Source of the DNA: Bacillaceae bacterium JMAK1 | Lineage (GTDB): Bacteria; Bacillota; Bacilli; Bacillales; Marinococcaceae | Length of the DNA stretch: 64,000 bases | Assembly: GCA_012970285.1 (NCBI GenBank) | Contig: JIBW01000007.1 | Span: 1 to 64,000 of the forward strand | Direction of reading: 5' to 3' | Shown: positions 18,206-27,462 of the stretch, one piece after another | How positions within the stretch are numbered: position 1 is the stretch's first letter | Layout of the letters: each line of letters begins with the position of its first letter | Program-made: the position numbers and the translations under genes | Notes under the pieces: model-generated | The model's database searches: none | What the model saw: the letters and a program-made list of their open reading frames with translations, nothing else | What the model was told of the DNA's origin: nothing

Positions 18206-19213
18206 GTGAGCAATAAACCGACAATTCTAGCCATTGAAACGAGCTGTGACGAAACTGCAGCTGCTGTTGTACGTGGTGGAAAAGAAATTATAAGTAACCA
18301 AGTGGCGTCTCAAATTGCCATTCACGAACAATTTGGTGGGGTCGTACCAGAAGTTGCTTCGAGGCACCATGTTCAGAACATGACAACGATCGTCAAAAAG
18401 GCTTTAGAAGAAGCAGAGTTAACCTATGACGATCTTGATGCCATTGCTGTAACGGAAGGACCAGGGCTCGTTGGCGCTTTGCTCGTCGGTGTCAATACCG
18501 CAAAGGCACTCGCTTATGCCAACGATTTGCCATTGTTACCTGTTCATCATATTGCAGGACATATTCATGCGGCGAACCTTGTTCAAACGATTGAGTACCC
18601 TGCGATGGCCCTCGTCGTTTCAGGTGGGCATACGTCCCTCATTTATATGGAGAGTGAGGGCGACTATGAAATTATAGGTGAAACTCGTGATGACGCGGTC
18701 GGTGAGGCCTATGATAAAGTAGCTCGGACAATTGGGTTACCATACCCTGGAGGTCCGCAAATTGATAAGTTGGCGCAAGAGGGAGAAGAATCGATAGATT
18801 TCCCTCGCTCTTGGCTTGAAGATGACAGTTATGATTTTAGCTTTAGCGGGCTTAAGTCGTCGGTATTAAACTACGTTCATAACCGAACGCAACGTGGGGA
18901 AGATATTAATAAAGCAGATATAGCGGCGAGCTTTCAGCGTAGTGTTGTTGATGTACTCGTTGAGCGTGCAGCTCGAGCGGCTATGTCATACGATACGAAG
19001 CAATTGATCTTAACAGGCGGTGTTGCTGCCAACTCTGCGATTCGTGAAGCGATGGAAGTGAAGATGAAGAAGATTGGTGTACAGTTAATTGTACCTCCAT
19101 TATCACTTTGTACTGATAACGCAGCTATGATCGGTGCGGCTGCACACGTTGAATGGAAAAAGAAAAACATTGCGGAACTCACCTTAAATGGTGTACCGAA
19201 TTTGTCGTTATAA
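18206..19213 (+). CDS. tsaD: tRNA N6-adenosine threonylcarbamoyltransferase
   Basis: A 335-aa TsaD (formerly Gcp/YdiE) that transfers threonylcarbamoyl to A37. The metal-binding motif HHIAGHIHA and the ATP-site sequences [14 protein letters not shown] (N-terminus), VSGGHTSL and [11 protein letters not shown] are all present. A GTG start (MSNKPTIL) after GATGAGGAG gives the expected N-terminus. It is the last gene of the thiL operon and is followed directly by a terminator. Confidence 0.96.
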   Translation: MSNKPTILAIETSCDETAAAVVRGGKEIISNQVASQIAIHEQFGGVVPEVASRHHVQNMTTIVKKALEEAELTYDDLDAIAVTEGPGLVGALLVGVNTAKALAYANDLPLLPVHHIAGHIHAANLVQTIEYPAMALVVSGGHTSLIYMESEGDYEIIGETRDDAVGEAYDKVARTIGLPYPGGPQIDKLAQEGEESIDFPRSWLEDDSYDFSFSGLKSSVLNYVHNRTQRGEDINKADIAASFQRSVVDVLVERAARAAMSYDTKQLILTGGVAANSAIREAMEVKMKKIGVQLIVPPLSLCTDNAAMIGAAAHVEWKKKNIAELTLNGVPNLSL

Positions 19214-19244
19214 AAGAGATGAGCCTTAGGGTTTGTCTCTTTTT
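19212..19244 (+). terminator. Terminator of the thiL-tsaD operon
   Basis: Stem AAAAGAGA / TCTCTTTT with an inner GCC...GGT arm, then TTTT, begins at the tsaD stop codon. Confidence 0.75.
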
Positions 19245-19312
19245 ACCTATTGGAAAAGGTTTCTTCTTTATATAAGATAAAAAAGTACGGCAAAGAAGAA
19301 GGGACTTTTGTA

Positions 19313-20842
19313 ATGAGAAATTGCGCGATAATTTTATCGATCCTTGTGTTGATGCTTCTGCCCGTTACGGTATATTCAGATGCAAAAGCAGTAGAAGTAC
19401 ACGAGGAAGAGTTTGAAAAAGTTGTACTTACGTTAGAGGTTCAAGAAGATGGGACGATCCATATTGAGCATGCGTTTAAGCTACATGGAGATCATGAACA
19501 GTTAACCTATAACGTTCATGCACAGGTTCAGCCGATTGACGTCCAAGCTTATGTAACAGAACAGTATGAATCATTTGCAGATGATGAGACGCCGCGTATT
19601 CAAGGCGAAGAAACGTCAGAAGGTTTTGTTTTTGATTTGAGTGATCATCAAGGGACGTTTGTTGTGGAATCAGCATGGGATGATGTTTTACATTATGAAG
19701 AAGATGCTCCAGTAGAATCTTTGGCAGAGTTTCCTATGATGAATCCATCTGTGCTCGACATCGTTCACCATGTTACTGAAGATTTTGAGATTATTTTCCA
19801 AACAGAAAATGGTAAACCATTGAACATTTTTGAAGAGCACTTTTATGAAACATCTAATTTGCTTCGTATGATTGAACGAGGTGCAATAAGCTATTCGACC
19901 GATGAGTATCGCTTTTCTCCTTATGGGTATTTGCCCTTAAAGGTCGGCGTTCCATTTGATGTTGTGCCCGAGGCAGATCAGTTTGTAGAAGACTGGATTT
20001 ATGTTAATGAGGAGTCAGTAGTTCGTGTGCAAAGCGGAATGCTCGAATTTGTTCTAACGATTGTTACATATGGTTTAGTAGTCGTTTCGGTGTTATTAAG
20101 TGTTTTTGTCATTGTTGTGAGGGTATGGCGTTACATCGCCAGGGTTATAAGACGATATAAAAAATTAGATCATCGGTTTAAAGGTGATGTAGATCCGTTT
20201 TTTTATTTGTTCAGAACAATGGGTGCACCGAACCGCAAAGAATTGATAGAGACGTTTTTAGCTTCGTTAGTTTATCAAAACAAAGCTACATATTATTCGA
20301 ACGATAAAGGGCAATTCGTCGAAATTAAAGACCTTAATCAAATTGATAAAGAAGAAATGAAAATTGTAAAACGTCTATTTAAGCCTAAAAGGAATCAACA
20401 TGGTTCTAATACTGAAGTGCGTATTGCTGAACTCAAAGAGGTTCATGGCGTTGATCTACTCCAAGACCAACTGGATCAACTGTATCGTTATGGCTGGTCT
20501 AAAGTGGAGAGCTATGAAAGGACAAGCTTTTTAATTGCAGGTCTTTTATGGTTTTACCCAATCTTTACGCTTGGATTTGCTGGATTAAGTTATCTTGAGG
20601 ACAGTCAATTTGATTGGATTACCATATTATTATTGGGTTATGCAATTGTGACGACGTGGTACATTTTTAAGCACGGTTCAGATTCCTCGCTATACTTTTC
20701 TTATTTTGGTTTCACGGTTATTTATATTTGGTTTTATGTTGATGGAATGTATCCCCCACTTTTTGGATTGTTTATTGGTTTTGTATTTTTGTTTTGGCCT
20801 TCATCTAGTATTAAAAAACCAAAGAAATCATCTAGAATATAA
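19313..20842 (+). CDS. DUF2207-like membrane protein
   Basis: A 509-aa predicted membrane protein of unknown function. A signal peptide (~1-24) precedes an extracytoplasmic beta-rich domain (~35-235) starting with VVLTLEVQEDGTIHIEHAF, similar in style to DUF2207 proteins. One helix (~250-275) leads into a basic cytoplasmic segment (VWRYIARVIRRYKK), a winged-helix-like region (~300-370: KELIETFLASLVYQNKA) and four or five C-terminal helices. The ATG with an AGAAGGGA upstream was chosen; 21 earlier open codons run through the preceding terminator spacer. It interrupts the usual tsaD-ydiF order. Confidence 0.65.
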   Translation: MRNCAIILSILVLMLLPVTVYSDAKAVEVHEEEFEKVVLTLEVQEDGTIHIEHAFKLHGDHEQLTYNVHAQVQPIDVQAYVTEQYESFADDETPRIQGEETSEGFVFDLSDHQGTFVVESAWDDVLHYEEDAPVESLAEFPMMNPSVLDIVHHVTEDFEIIFQTENGKPLNIFEEHFYETSNLLRMIERGAISYSTDEYRFSPYGYLPLKVGVPFDVVPEADQFVEDWIYVNEESVVRVQSGMLEFVLTIVTYGLVVVSVLLSVFVIVVRVWRYIARVIRRYKKLDHRFKGDVDPFFYLFRTMGAPNRKELIETFLASLVYQNKATYYSNDKGQFVEIKDLNQIDKEEMKIVKRLFKPKRNQHGSNTEVRIAELKEVHGVDLLQDQLDQLYRYGWSKVESYERTSFLIAGLLWFYPIFTLGFAGLSYLEDSQFDWITILLLGYAIVTTWYIFKHGSDSSLYFSYFGFTVIYIWFYVDGMYPPLFGLFIGFVFLFWPSSSIKKPKKSSRI

Positions 20843-20849
20843 AACAGTA

Positions 20850-20887
20850 AAAAACACAAACGGGTTTGTGCCGTTTGTGTTTTTTTA
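20850..20887. terminator. Bidirectional terminator
   Basis: A stem of AAAACACAAACGG / CCGTTTGTGTTTT with a GTTTGTG loop is flanked by A- and T-runs. It serves the DUF2207-like gene (+) and the convergent spore-protein gene (-). Confidence 0.85.
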
Positions 20888-20899
20888 CGTATAGATGTA

Positions 20900-21094
20900 T
20901 TAGTAGCTGCGTCCGCCTAATTGCTGTTCAGCCATTTGAACGAGACGTTTTGTGATTTCCCCTCCGACTGAACCGTTGGAACGAGAAGTTGCGTCTGGTC
21001 CAAGTTGTACGTTAAATTCAGATGCGATTTCCGCTTTCATTTGGTCGATGGCTTGTTGAGCACCTTGAGCAACGAGTTGGTTGTTGTTTGTCAT
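20900..21094 (-). CDS. Alpha/beta-type small acid-soluble spore protein
   Basis: A 64-aa SASP that coats spore DNA in the forespore and is degraded by GPR at germination. The GPR cleavage motif EIASEF (~24-29) and the conserved segments [19 protein letters not shown] and MAEQQL are present. The ATG after GGAGGTGATAC (MTNNNQLV) was chosen over an upstream extension. This class is normally transcribed by sigma-G; I could not define its promoter with certainty. It is direct evidence that the host forms endospores. Confidence 0.95.
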   Translation of the reverse strand: MTNNNQLVAQGAQQAIDQMKAEIASEFNVQLGPDATSRSNGSVGGEITKRLVQMAEQQLGGRSY

Positions 21095-21248
21095 ATGTAT
21101 CACCTCCATGGTCGTAGTGTATGGTGAAATCATAAAAATCACTCAGACCAATTTATGGTAAGTCCAACTCACATAAAGACGTCTGAGAAAAGGAATTCTT
21201 CTCTCGCTAAAGAAATTTACATGTAATGATTTTTTTGGAGGGGAAGTA

Positions 21249-22268
21249 ATGGAAACTACTCATGATTTTCAGACGGTTAATGCGTTAAAACAGTCTTCTA
21301 ATTTTTCTGGTTCCATTCTTGTAAAGCAACGCGACAATACTCTTTTTTATGCCGACCATGGGTTTGCACACCGTTCTGAGTGCATCCCGAATCATCGAGA
21401 AACGAAGTATGGAATTGCATCGGGGTGTAAATGGTTTACTGCGATTGCGATTTGCATTCTTGTTGACCGAGGTAAGTTAACCTTTGAGACGAAGGTTAAA
21501 GAATACTTAGATGGGGATTTATCTCATTTAAGTGATGAGATTACAGTACACCATCTGCTAACACATACATCAGGAATTGCCGATTATTTTGATGAAGAAG
21601 TGATGGACGATTTTGAAGAGCTATGGGTTACAAATCCGATGTACCACTTTAAGACGGTAAAAAGCTTTTTGCCACTCTTTATTGATCAACCGATGAAACA
21701 TCAGGTCGGGGAACGTTTTCATTACAACAATGCCGGATACATTCTTCTTGGACGGGTCATTGAACAGATTAGTAATAAAGAGTTTACCGAGTTTGTTCAA
21801 GAGGAGATATTCGCTAAAGTAGGTATGAATAACTCCGGATACTTTGAACTTGATCGTTTGCCCCCATCGACGGCTAGTGGATACATTGACTTGCCAGATG
21901 GTAGATCTAAATCAAACATCTACTCTATACCCGCTAAAGGGGGAGCAGACGGTGGCGCTTACATCACCGTTGATGATGCAGTGAAAATCTGGTTCAAAGT
22001 GATCAATGGTGAATTGTTAAGTCAGTCACTTACTAAAAAGTTACTCACACCACATGTTAAAGGCGATGAGGACGATTACGGGTATGGTGTGTGGATTCAT
22101 CAAGATACAGATGGTATCGTTTGTTATCATCTGATGGGATATGACCCTGGTGTAAGTTTTCATTCGGCATATTATCCAAAAGAAGAATGCGTTGTTGTCG
22201 TATGTTCGAATCAGTCAGAGGGTGCTTACGAGATGATCGAGGCGATCGAGAAAGTGATAAACAAATGA
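21249..22268 (+). CDS. Serine hydrolase, class C beta-lactamase/D-Ala-D-Ala carboxypeptidase fold
   Basis: A 339-aa beta-lactamase-family serine hydrolase. The SxxK motif is S58-G-C-K61, Y159-N-N supplies the second motif (in HYNNAGYILLGRVIEQ), and HLMGYDPG near the end occupies the KTG-like place. There is no signal peptide, so a cytoplasmic esterase or peptidase is more likely than a periplasmic penicillin-binding enzyme. Good RBS TTGGAGGGG. It stands alone, divergent from the SASP gene and convergent with pbuE. Confidence 0.85.
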   Translation: METTHDFQTVNALKQSSNFSGSILVKQRDNTLFYADHGFAHRSECIPNHRETKYGIASGCKWFTAIAICILVDRGKLTFETKVKEYLDGDLSHLSDEITVHHLLTHTSGIADYFDEEVMDDFEELWVTNPMYHFKTVKSFLPLFIDQPMKHQVGERFHYNNAGYILLGRVIEQISNKEFTEFVQEEIFAKVGMNNSGYFELDRLPPSTASGYIDLPDGRSKSNIYSIPAKGGADGGAYITVDDAVKIWFKVINGELLSQSLTKKLLTPHVKGDEDDYGYGVWIHQDTDGIVCYHLMGYDPGVSFHSAYYPKEECVVVVCSNQSEGAYEMIEAIEKVINK

Positions 22269-22271
22269 ACA

Positions 22272-22308
22272 ACAAAAAGAAGCGACTAATAAGGTCGCTT
22301 CTTTTTGT
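22272..22308. terminator. Bidirectional terminator between serine hydrolase and pbuE
   Basis: A perfect 15-bp stem (ACAAAAAGAAGCGAC / GTCGCTTCTTTTTGT) with a 7-base loop has T-rich arms on both strands. Confidence 0.9.
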
Positions 22309-22317
22309 TCATCTGGT

Positions 22318-23478
22318 TTATTGGCTAACAACTTGGGCAGAAGGTTGTCGCAACGAAATAAAGGCAAACGCTAGTGCGATCAGAACGAGCATGGCGCCGA
22401 ACATCGGTAGCGTAAAGATTGAACCTGTAAATGTTAGGACGAGACCACCGATAAAGGAACCCATTGCAATCCCGAGTTGCAGTGCAGACGTATTTAAGCT
22501 CTGTTGAATATCAGACGTCTCAGGTGCTGATTGAATAAGGTAATTTTGCATTGCTGGTGTTAATGCCCAGCTTAGTCCACCCCAAAGTGCTGCAAAGAGT
22601 AAAAAGACGATCAGATACCCAGTTAGTGCAGGTAGAATGAGCAACACGATTGCAAATGAAGAAACAACCGTTAAAATCGTGCGCTTTGAGCCTAACTTGT
22701 CACTCATAATCCCTCCGAATGCGTTCCCACCAATGGAAGCAACACCGATAATGAAGTACGCAACACTGATCCACAAAGGCTCTAGACCAAATGCTTCTTC
22801 TAGGAACGGTGTAAAGTAGGCATAAACGACATAGTGACCAGCAAGCATAAAGAGCGTCACTAAATGTGCAGTGCTAATCTTCACAGATGCAAGTGATTTT
22901 AGTTGGTCACGTAACGGAACAACCTTTTCCACAGGCATCTTCTCAAGTAATAGACTAATAAGGAAAAAAGATAAAAACGATAATAAAGCAATACCGAGGA
23001 ATACGGTTCTCCATCCGAATGCTTCGGTCAGAAAGATTCCGACAGGTACACCGAGAACAAGTGATGAGCTAATTCCCATAAAGACGAGTCCGATCGCCTT
23101 GGCACGATGCTCTGGTTTTACTATTTTTGCCGTGATTGTTAGTGATAAGACGACAACGAGCGCTGTACTCATAGCCGTAATAATCCGAGCAACCATAACG
23201 AGCGCAAATGAGGTACTAAAGAACGTCATGATATTTCCGAGTGTGAAAATGACGAGCGCCCATAAATACAGTTTTTTACGCTCGATTTTGGCGGTTATTG
23301 AAATGAGCACGGGTGCGCTAATCGCATACACGAGCGCGAATACAGTAATCAGTTGACCAGCTGATGCAATTGTAATCCCAAGGTCGTCAGCGATGACAGG
23401 TAAAATACCACCAACGATCAGTTCGACGAGACCGACAGAAAATGCAGCAGCGGCGAGAATGTAAACTCTCCAATTCAT
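22318..23478 (-). CDS. pbuE: MFS purine efflux pump PbuE
   Basis: A 386-aa major facilitator of the DHA1 type with 12 helices; GGILPVIADDLGI in helix 1 and the loop ISITAKIERKKLYLW are seen. The name rests mainly on context: an adenine-type purine riboswitch lies directly upstream, the arrangement known for B. subtilis pbuE (ydhL, 388 aa), which exports hypoxanthine and adenine. RBS AAAGGATGG precedes the ATG. Expression should rise when adenine binds the aptamer and blocks the terminator. Without the riboswitch it could only be called an MFS drug/nucleoside exporter. Confidence 0.88.
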   Translation of the reverse strand: MNWRVYILAAAAFSVGLVELIVGGILPVIADDLGITIASAGQLITVFALVYAISAPVLISITAKIERKKLYLWALVIFTLGNIMTFFSTSFALVMVARIITAMSTALVVVLSLTITAKIVKPEHRAKAIGLVFMGISSSLVLGVPVGIFLTEAFGWRTVFLGIALLSFLSFFLISLLLEKMPVEKVVPLRDQLKSLASVKISTAHLVTLFMLAGHYVVYAYFTPFLEEAFGLEPLWISVAYFIIGVASIGGNAFGGIMSDKLGSKRTILTVVSSFAIVLLILPALTGYLIVFLLFAALWGGLSWALTPAMQNYLIQSAPETSDIQQSLNTSALQLGIAMGSFIGGLVLTFTGSIFTLPMFGAMLVLIALAFAFISLRQPSAQVVSQ

Positions 23479-23536
23479 CTAGATCCATCCTTTACAAAAG
23501 AAATTCGCCTGTCATTTTGTAACGGATTTTAGACAT

Positions 23537-23587
23537 AAAAAAATCCTGATTACAAAAATGAAATGCGTAACATTTTTGTAATCAGGA
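23537..23587 (-). terminator. Riboswitch-controlled terminator before pbuE
   Basis: On the minus strand a 17-bp stem (TCCTGATTACAAAAATG paired with CATTTTTGTAATCAGGA) is followed by seven T. The first arm contains the 3' strands of aptamer helices P3 and P1, so aptamer folding and termination exclude each other. It would also end read-through from the ABC-F gene. Confidence 0.9.
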
Positions 23588-23638
23588 ATTATCGGTTCCT
23601 GGTAGAGACCCTCAAACCATATTATTGAGGTTATACAA
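23576..23638 (-). promoter_or_regulatory. Purine riboswitch, adenine type
   Basis: The minus strand reads TTGTATAACC ... AATATGG ... CTCTACC ... CCGATAA ... GATTACAA, matching the purine aptamer core. P1 pairs TTGTA with TACAA, P2 pairs CCTCAA with TTGAGG, and P3 pairs AGGAA with TTCCT. The specificity base in the 3' GA(C/T)TA element is T, as in adenine aptamers (C in guanine aptamers). Because P1 shares bases with the terminator, ligand should switch expression on, as for B. subtilis pbuE. Confidence 0.93.
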
Positions 23639-23647
23639 CAGTGATGA

Positions 23648-23676
23648 ATTGTAGCACGAAACGATTACGTCTGCAA
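23648..23676 (-). promoter_or_regulatory. pbuE: Promoter of the riboswitch-pbuE transcript
   Basis: Minus strand -35 TTGCAG (23676-23671), 17-base spacer and extended -10 TGCTACAAT. The promoter overlaps the last codons of the ABC-F gene and starts transcription a few bases before the aptamer. Confidence 0.75.
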
Positions 23677-25608
23677 CTCTTGCCATTCCTCAAGGAGCTG
23701 TTCAATTACTGTTTCATTCTGATCAAGTTCGTTTTGAACGTCAGTTGCTTTTGCATAGTCTTCATAGACGTCAGGCTGTAACAGAAGTGCTTGCAACTCT
23801 TCATTACGTTCTTCAAGTGTTTCCACTTCCGCTTCGAGTGCATCGATGCGACGCTGACGTTTACGAGCTTCTTTTTTGTCTTCTTTGCCTTGAATAAAGT
23901 CTTGTTTGGCAACTTGAGGAGGAGAACTGCTTTCGGTCGTTGTTGGTGTTTGTTCTTCTTGTTCAAGTTCTAACAGACGTACTCGTTCTTCTTCTTCCGT
24001 CTTCTTCTCAATATAGTAATCGTAATTGCCGAGGTACTCATCGAGCTGACCGTCTTGAAACTCGAGCGTCCTCGTCGAGAGTCGGTTTAAGAAATAACGG
24101 TCGTGAGAGACGAAGATCATCGTTCCAGGATAATCAAGCAACGCTTCTTCAAGCACTTCTTTACTATCTAAATCGAGATGGTTTGTTGGCTCATCGAAAA
24201 GTAGCAAATTCGCTTTTTTCATCATGAGTTTGGAAAGAACAAGCCGAGCTTTTTCGCCACCGCTTAAGCTTGCAACTGACTTTAATACTTCATCACCTGT
24301 AAAAAGAAAACGCCCGAGAACCGTACGAATGTCTCGCTCATAAACGTGAGGGTATTCATCCCATAGTTCTTGTAAAACGGTTTTCTTTGAATTGAGTTCG
24401 GACTGTTCTTGGTCATAATACCCGACAGTTACTTTGCTACCGAGCATGATCTCGCCTTCTGTCGGTTGAAAGCGACCACCTAATAGTTTGAGTAGCGTTG
24501 ACTTTCCTGTTCCGTTAGGACCAATAAACGCAACGCTCTCACCACGGCTTACGGCTAATTGCAATTGGTTAAGAATTGACTTATCGCCGTATGAAAATGA
24601 GAGGTCCTTCGCACGGATCACATCGTTTCCACTTTTTTCTTTAATCGAAAACGCGATCGTTGCACTCTTTTGATCAGAAAGAGGTGCGTTAATACGCTCC
24701 ATCGTTTCTAACTTGCGACGTCGACTTTGGGCACGCTTCGTTGTCGATGCTCGTGCGAGGTTCTTTTGAACGAATGTCTCTAGTTTTTCAATTTCACCTT
24801 GTTGCTTTTCGTACGCTTTCTGTTGGAGCTCTGCTTGTTTATCCCGTTCATTAAGAAAGTCAGTATAGTTACCGTGATACACTTTCGCTTTCGTATGCAC
24901 GACTTCGTATACTTTCGTCACAATGCGGTCGAGAAAATAACGGTCGTGGGAAACGACGAGTACAGCACCGTCATAACCATTCAAGAAATTCTCAAGCCAC
25001 GTAAGTGTCTTAATGTCCAAGTGGTTGGTCGGCTCATCAAGAATGAGCAGGTCAGGCTTTGTAAGGAGAAGCTTCGCAAGTGCGAGTCTCGTTTTCTGTC
25101 CACCACTAAGACTTTGAATCGGTTCATCATAGCTGAATGAATCAAAGTTAAGGCCTGCTAAAATACTTCGAATATCAGCTTCATAGCGAAAGCCACCTGA
25201 AGATTGGAATTCTTCTTGTTTCGCATCGTAGAGTTTCATAATGTCGTCGTACTTTGCTTGGTCTGAATAGACCGCAGGATCAGCAATTTGTTCTTCAAGA
25301 GAACGAAGTTCTTTTTCGAGCTTAATGGTTCCTTCGAAGACGGAAAGCATTTCTTCCCAAATGCTCTTTGAAGAATTCATCCCTGTGTCCTGTGCGAGAA
25401 AGCCTAGTGATACTGCTTTTGGTATGATCACGTCGCCATGATCATAAGAAAGTTCACCTGTAATAATCTTTAAAAGTGTTGTTTTTCCGCTACCATTTCT
25501 TCCAACGAGTGCGGCACGTTCACCATTTTTGATTTCTAATTTTATATCTTGTAAGATGGTGTCCACACCAAAGGATTTGGTTACGCGATCACATTGTAAT
25601 AGAATCAA
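23665..25608 (-). CDS. ydiF: ABC-F family ATPase, YdiF-like
   Basis: A 647-aa soluble protein with two ABC domains and no membrane part. Walker A motifs are GRNGSGKTTLL and GPNGTGKSTLL; signatures LSGGQKTR and LSGGEKAR; Walker B LLILDEPTNHLD and LLLFDEPTNHLD. A charged linker lies between them and a C-terminal coiled coil (~540-647) follows. ABC-F members of this group act on the ribosome. The upstream ATG at 25617 abuts the Shine-Dalgarno, so I prefer the TTG at 25608 (ILLQCDRV), 9 nt after AAGGA and matching the usual N-terminus. It lies upstream of rex as in Bacillus, but divergently oriented. Confidence 0.9.
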   Translation of the reverse strand: MILLQCDRVTKSFGVDTILQDIKLEIKNGERAALVGRNGSGKTTLLKIITGELSYDHGDVIIPKAVSLGFLAQDTGMNSSKSIWEEMLSVFEGTIKLEKELRSLEEQIADPAVYSDQAKYDDIMKLYDAKQEEFQSSGGFRYEADIRSILAGLNFDSFSYDEPIQSLSGGQKTRLALAKLLLTKPDLLILDEPTNHLDIKTLTWLENFLNGYDGAVLVVSHDRYFLDRIVTKVYEVVHTKAKVYHGNYTDFLNERDKQAELQQKAYEKQQGEIEKLETFVQKNLARASTTKRAQSRRRKLETMERINAPLSDQKSATIAFSIKEKSGNDVIRAKDLSFSYGDKSILNQLQLAVSRGESVAFIGPNGTGKSTLLKLLGGRFQPTEGEIMLGSKVTVGYYDQEQSELNSKKTVLQELWDEYPHVYERDIRTVLGRFLFTGDEVLKSVASLSGGEKARLVLSKLMMKKANLLLFDEPTNHLDLDSKEVLEEALLDYPGTMIFVSHDRYFLNRLSTRTLEFQDGQLDEYLGNYDYYIEKKTEEEERVRLLELEQEEQTPTTTESSSPPQVAKQDFIQGKEDKKEARKRQRRIDALEAEVETLEERNEELQALLLQPDVYEDYAKATDVQNELDQNETVIEQLLEEWQELQT

Positions 25609-25710
25609 TTGTCTCATTCCTTAGACAGAAGTTGCTAAGTTAAAGGTATAAGACATTGCAAGTCTGGTCAAGCCTGAAGGGTATCTAAGAAAGCGGTCCC
25701 TTTTGAATCG

Positions 25711-25719
25711 TGCTATAAT
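25711..25719 (+). promoter_or_regulatory. Extended -10 promoter for rex-tatAC
   Basis: TGCTATAAT is a perfect extended -10 element ~35 bases before the rex start; the matching -35 is weak. No clear Rex operator was found in this gap. Confidence 0.55.
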
Positions 25720-25753
25720 GAAGCATGAGAGTTTGAAAGGAAAGGGCATGCCT

Positions 25754-26389
25754 ATGGACGATCAACAGAAAATACCACAAGCAACTGCGAAACGCTTGCC
25801 ACTTTATTTTCGATACCTCGAGAATTTGCATGCAGCTGGAAAGCTTCGAGTGTCCTCAACGGAGTTAAGTGAGGCCGTGAAAATTGATTCCGCAACGATT
25901 CGACGTGATTTTTCCTATTTTGGAGCACTCGGTCGCAAAGGATATGGCTACGATGTTCAATATTTGTTGTCATTTTTTCGTAAAACACTCGATCAAGATG
26001 AGACAACTCATGTTATATTAATTGGGGTCGGGAATTTAGGCAAAGCATTACTCAATTACAATTTTGCAAAAAATAATAGCACGCAAATTGTGCGTGCATT
26101 TGATGTAGACCGTCAGCTCGTTGGACAGAGCATTGGCGGTGTGAAGATCGATCATATGGATGAGCTAGAACGTGAGATTGATGACCGTGTTCGTGCAGCC
26201 ATTATTACGGTCCCTTCAACGACTGCACAAATCGTTGCAGACCGACTTGCACAAACTGGGATCCAAGGGATATTGAACTTTACTCCTACACGCCTTAGCG
26301 TGCCAGAACACATTCGTGTTCATCATATTGATTTGTCAATCGAGTTACAATCACTCGTATATTTCCTTAAGCATTATCCACTTTCGTAA
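25754..26389 (+). CDS. rex: Redox-sensing transcriptional repressor Rex
   Basis: A 211-aa repressor that senses NADH/NAD+ and controls fermentation and respiration genes. The N-terminal winged helix contains [14 protein letters not shown]-type sequence ([18 protein letters not shown], ~40-57), then a Rossmann domain with [12 protein letters not shown] (~91-102) and the domain-swap helix at the C-terminus. The ATG at 25754 ([14 protein letters not shown]) fits the known N-terminus and has AAAGGG 7 nt upstream; 17 earlier codons are open. tatA follows 18 nt later, as in B. subtilis. Confidence 0.96.
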   Translation: MDDQQKIPQATAKRLPLYFRYLENLHAAGKLRVSSTELSEAVKIDSATIRRDFSYFGALGRKGYGYDVQYLLSFFRKTLDQDETTHVILIGVGNLGKALLNYNFAKNNSTQIVRAFDVDRQLVGQSIGGVKIDHMDELEREIDDRVRAAIITVPSTTAQIVADRLAQTGIQGILNFTPTRLSVPEHIRVHHIDLSIELQSLVYFLKHYPLS

Positions 26390-26407
26390 ATAAGGAGTGA
26401 AGTCATC

Positions 26408-26572
26408 ATGAATATTGGATTTGGAAGTATTATCGTCATTCTCATTGCCGCATTCCTCGTCTTTGGTCCGAACAAGCTACCAGAAGTCGGTCGAGCAACA
26501 GGAAGTGCAGTTCGAGAATTCAAGAAAGCAACACAGAATATCTTAAATGAGAAGAATAACAACGAAAAGTAA
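26408..26572 (+). CDS. tatA: Twin-arginine translocase subunit TatA
   Basis: A 54-aa TatA/E-type protein: a membrane helix (~4-20, IGFGSIIVILIAAFLVFG), the hinge GPNKLPEVGRATG and an amphipathic helix, then a short charged tail rich in Asn/Glu/Lys. It corresponds to TatAy of the TatAyCy pair. RBS AAGGAG precedes it. tatC follows after 36 nt and completes a minimal Tat system that exports folded proteins. Confidence 0.95.
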   Translation: MNIGFGSIIVILIAAFLVFGPNKLPEVGRATGSAVREFKKATQNILNEKNNNEK

Positions 26573-26608
26573 GGCGAACGCTTTTCACATAAAGAAGGAC
26601 GGGTGCAG

Positions 26609-27376
26609 ATGAAGAACCAACGAGACATGCCTTTTCTCGCCCATTTTGAAGAATTAAGAAAACGTGTCATTACTACCGCGATCTTTTTAGTGATTGGTAT
26701 GATCGGTGGATTCTTAATGGCTCCGACCGTCATCGAATACTTACAAAACATTCCACAAGCACAAGATTTCCCGATGAACGCATTTCAATTAACTGATCCG
26801 TTGCAAGTGTATATTAACTTCGCATTTGTCATCGGCCTGATTATTATCGTTCCAGTTATTCTTTACCAAACATGGGCATTTATCGCCCCGGGACTCGGTG
26901 AGAAGGAACGGAAAGTTACGTTATCGTATATTCCATTTGCGATTATCTTGTTCCTCGGTGGAATTGCATTTGCTTACTATATTCTTGTTCCTTATTTGCT
27001 AGAGTTTCTAGCGAATATTGGGGAAACGTTGAATATTACAGAGCAATACGGGATCAAGGAATATTTCTCATTTTTGTTCCGCTTAACAATTCCGTTCGGA
27101 TTTTTATTCCAACTACCTGTTCTGATTATGTTCTTAACGAGACTCGGACTCATCACTCCGATGTTTCTCCATAAAATCCGAAAGTACGCGTACTTTGGCT
27201 TGCTCATCGTTGCAGCCTTTATTACGCCTCCAGAACTCGTTTCGCACATTATGGTCACTGTACCATTACTGCTTCTTTACGAACTAAGCTTAGTCATCTC
27301 AAGAGCTGTCTATCGCAAGCGTTTGAAAGAAGAAGCTGAAGCTCAACGAGAAATGGCAGACAACTACACAGACTAA
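26609..27376 (+). CDS. tatC: Twin-arginine translocase subunit TatC
   Basis: A 255-aa, six-helix TatC. The N-terminal FLAHFEELRKRV and the first-loop sequence contain the Tat-signal recognition residues. QTWAFIAPGLGEKERK and FGLLIVAAFITPPE are family hallmarks. The ATG at 26609 is favoured because AAGGAC is ~10 nt upstream; an in-frame GTG at 26603 is too close. It is the last gene of the rex-tatA-tatC unit. Confidence 0.95.
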   Translation: MKNQRDMPFLAHFEELRKRVITTAIFLVIGMIGGFLMAPTVIEYLQNIPQAQDFPMNAFQLTDPLQVYINFAFVIGLIIIVPVILYQTWAFIAPGLGEKERKVTLSYIPFAIILFLGGIAFAYYILVPYLLEFLANIGETLNITEQYGIKEYFSFLFRLTIPFGFLFQLPVLIMFLTRLGLITPMFLHKIRKYAYFGLLIVAAFITPPELVSHIMVTVPLLLLYELSLVISRAVYRKRLKEEAEAQREMADNYTD

Positions 27377-27413
27377 ACCCCGAAGCGTCGATAAGACGCC
27401 TTGGGGTTTTTTT
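27375..27413 (+). terminator. Terminator of the rex-tat unit
   Basis: AAACCCCGAAGCGTC / GACGCCTTGGGGTTT stem with a GATAA loop, then T-run; directly after the tatC stop. Confidence 0.88.
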
Positions 27414-27462
27414 ATGGATGGTGAAAGGAAGTAGCGCCCAATAGTAGTGGAAATCGAAACAA

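Noticed and set aside
23479-23590. Hairpin before pbuE as a plain terminator of the ABC-F gene
   Set aside because: Its arm overlaps the 3' strands of a recognisable purine aptamer, and a separate promoter lies upstream, so it is better explained as a riboswitch expression platform.
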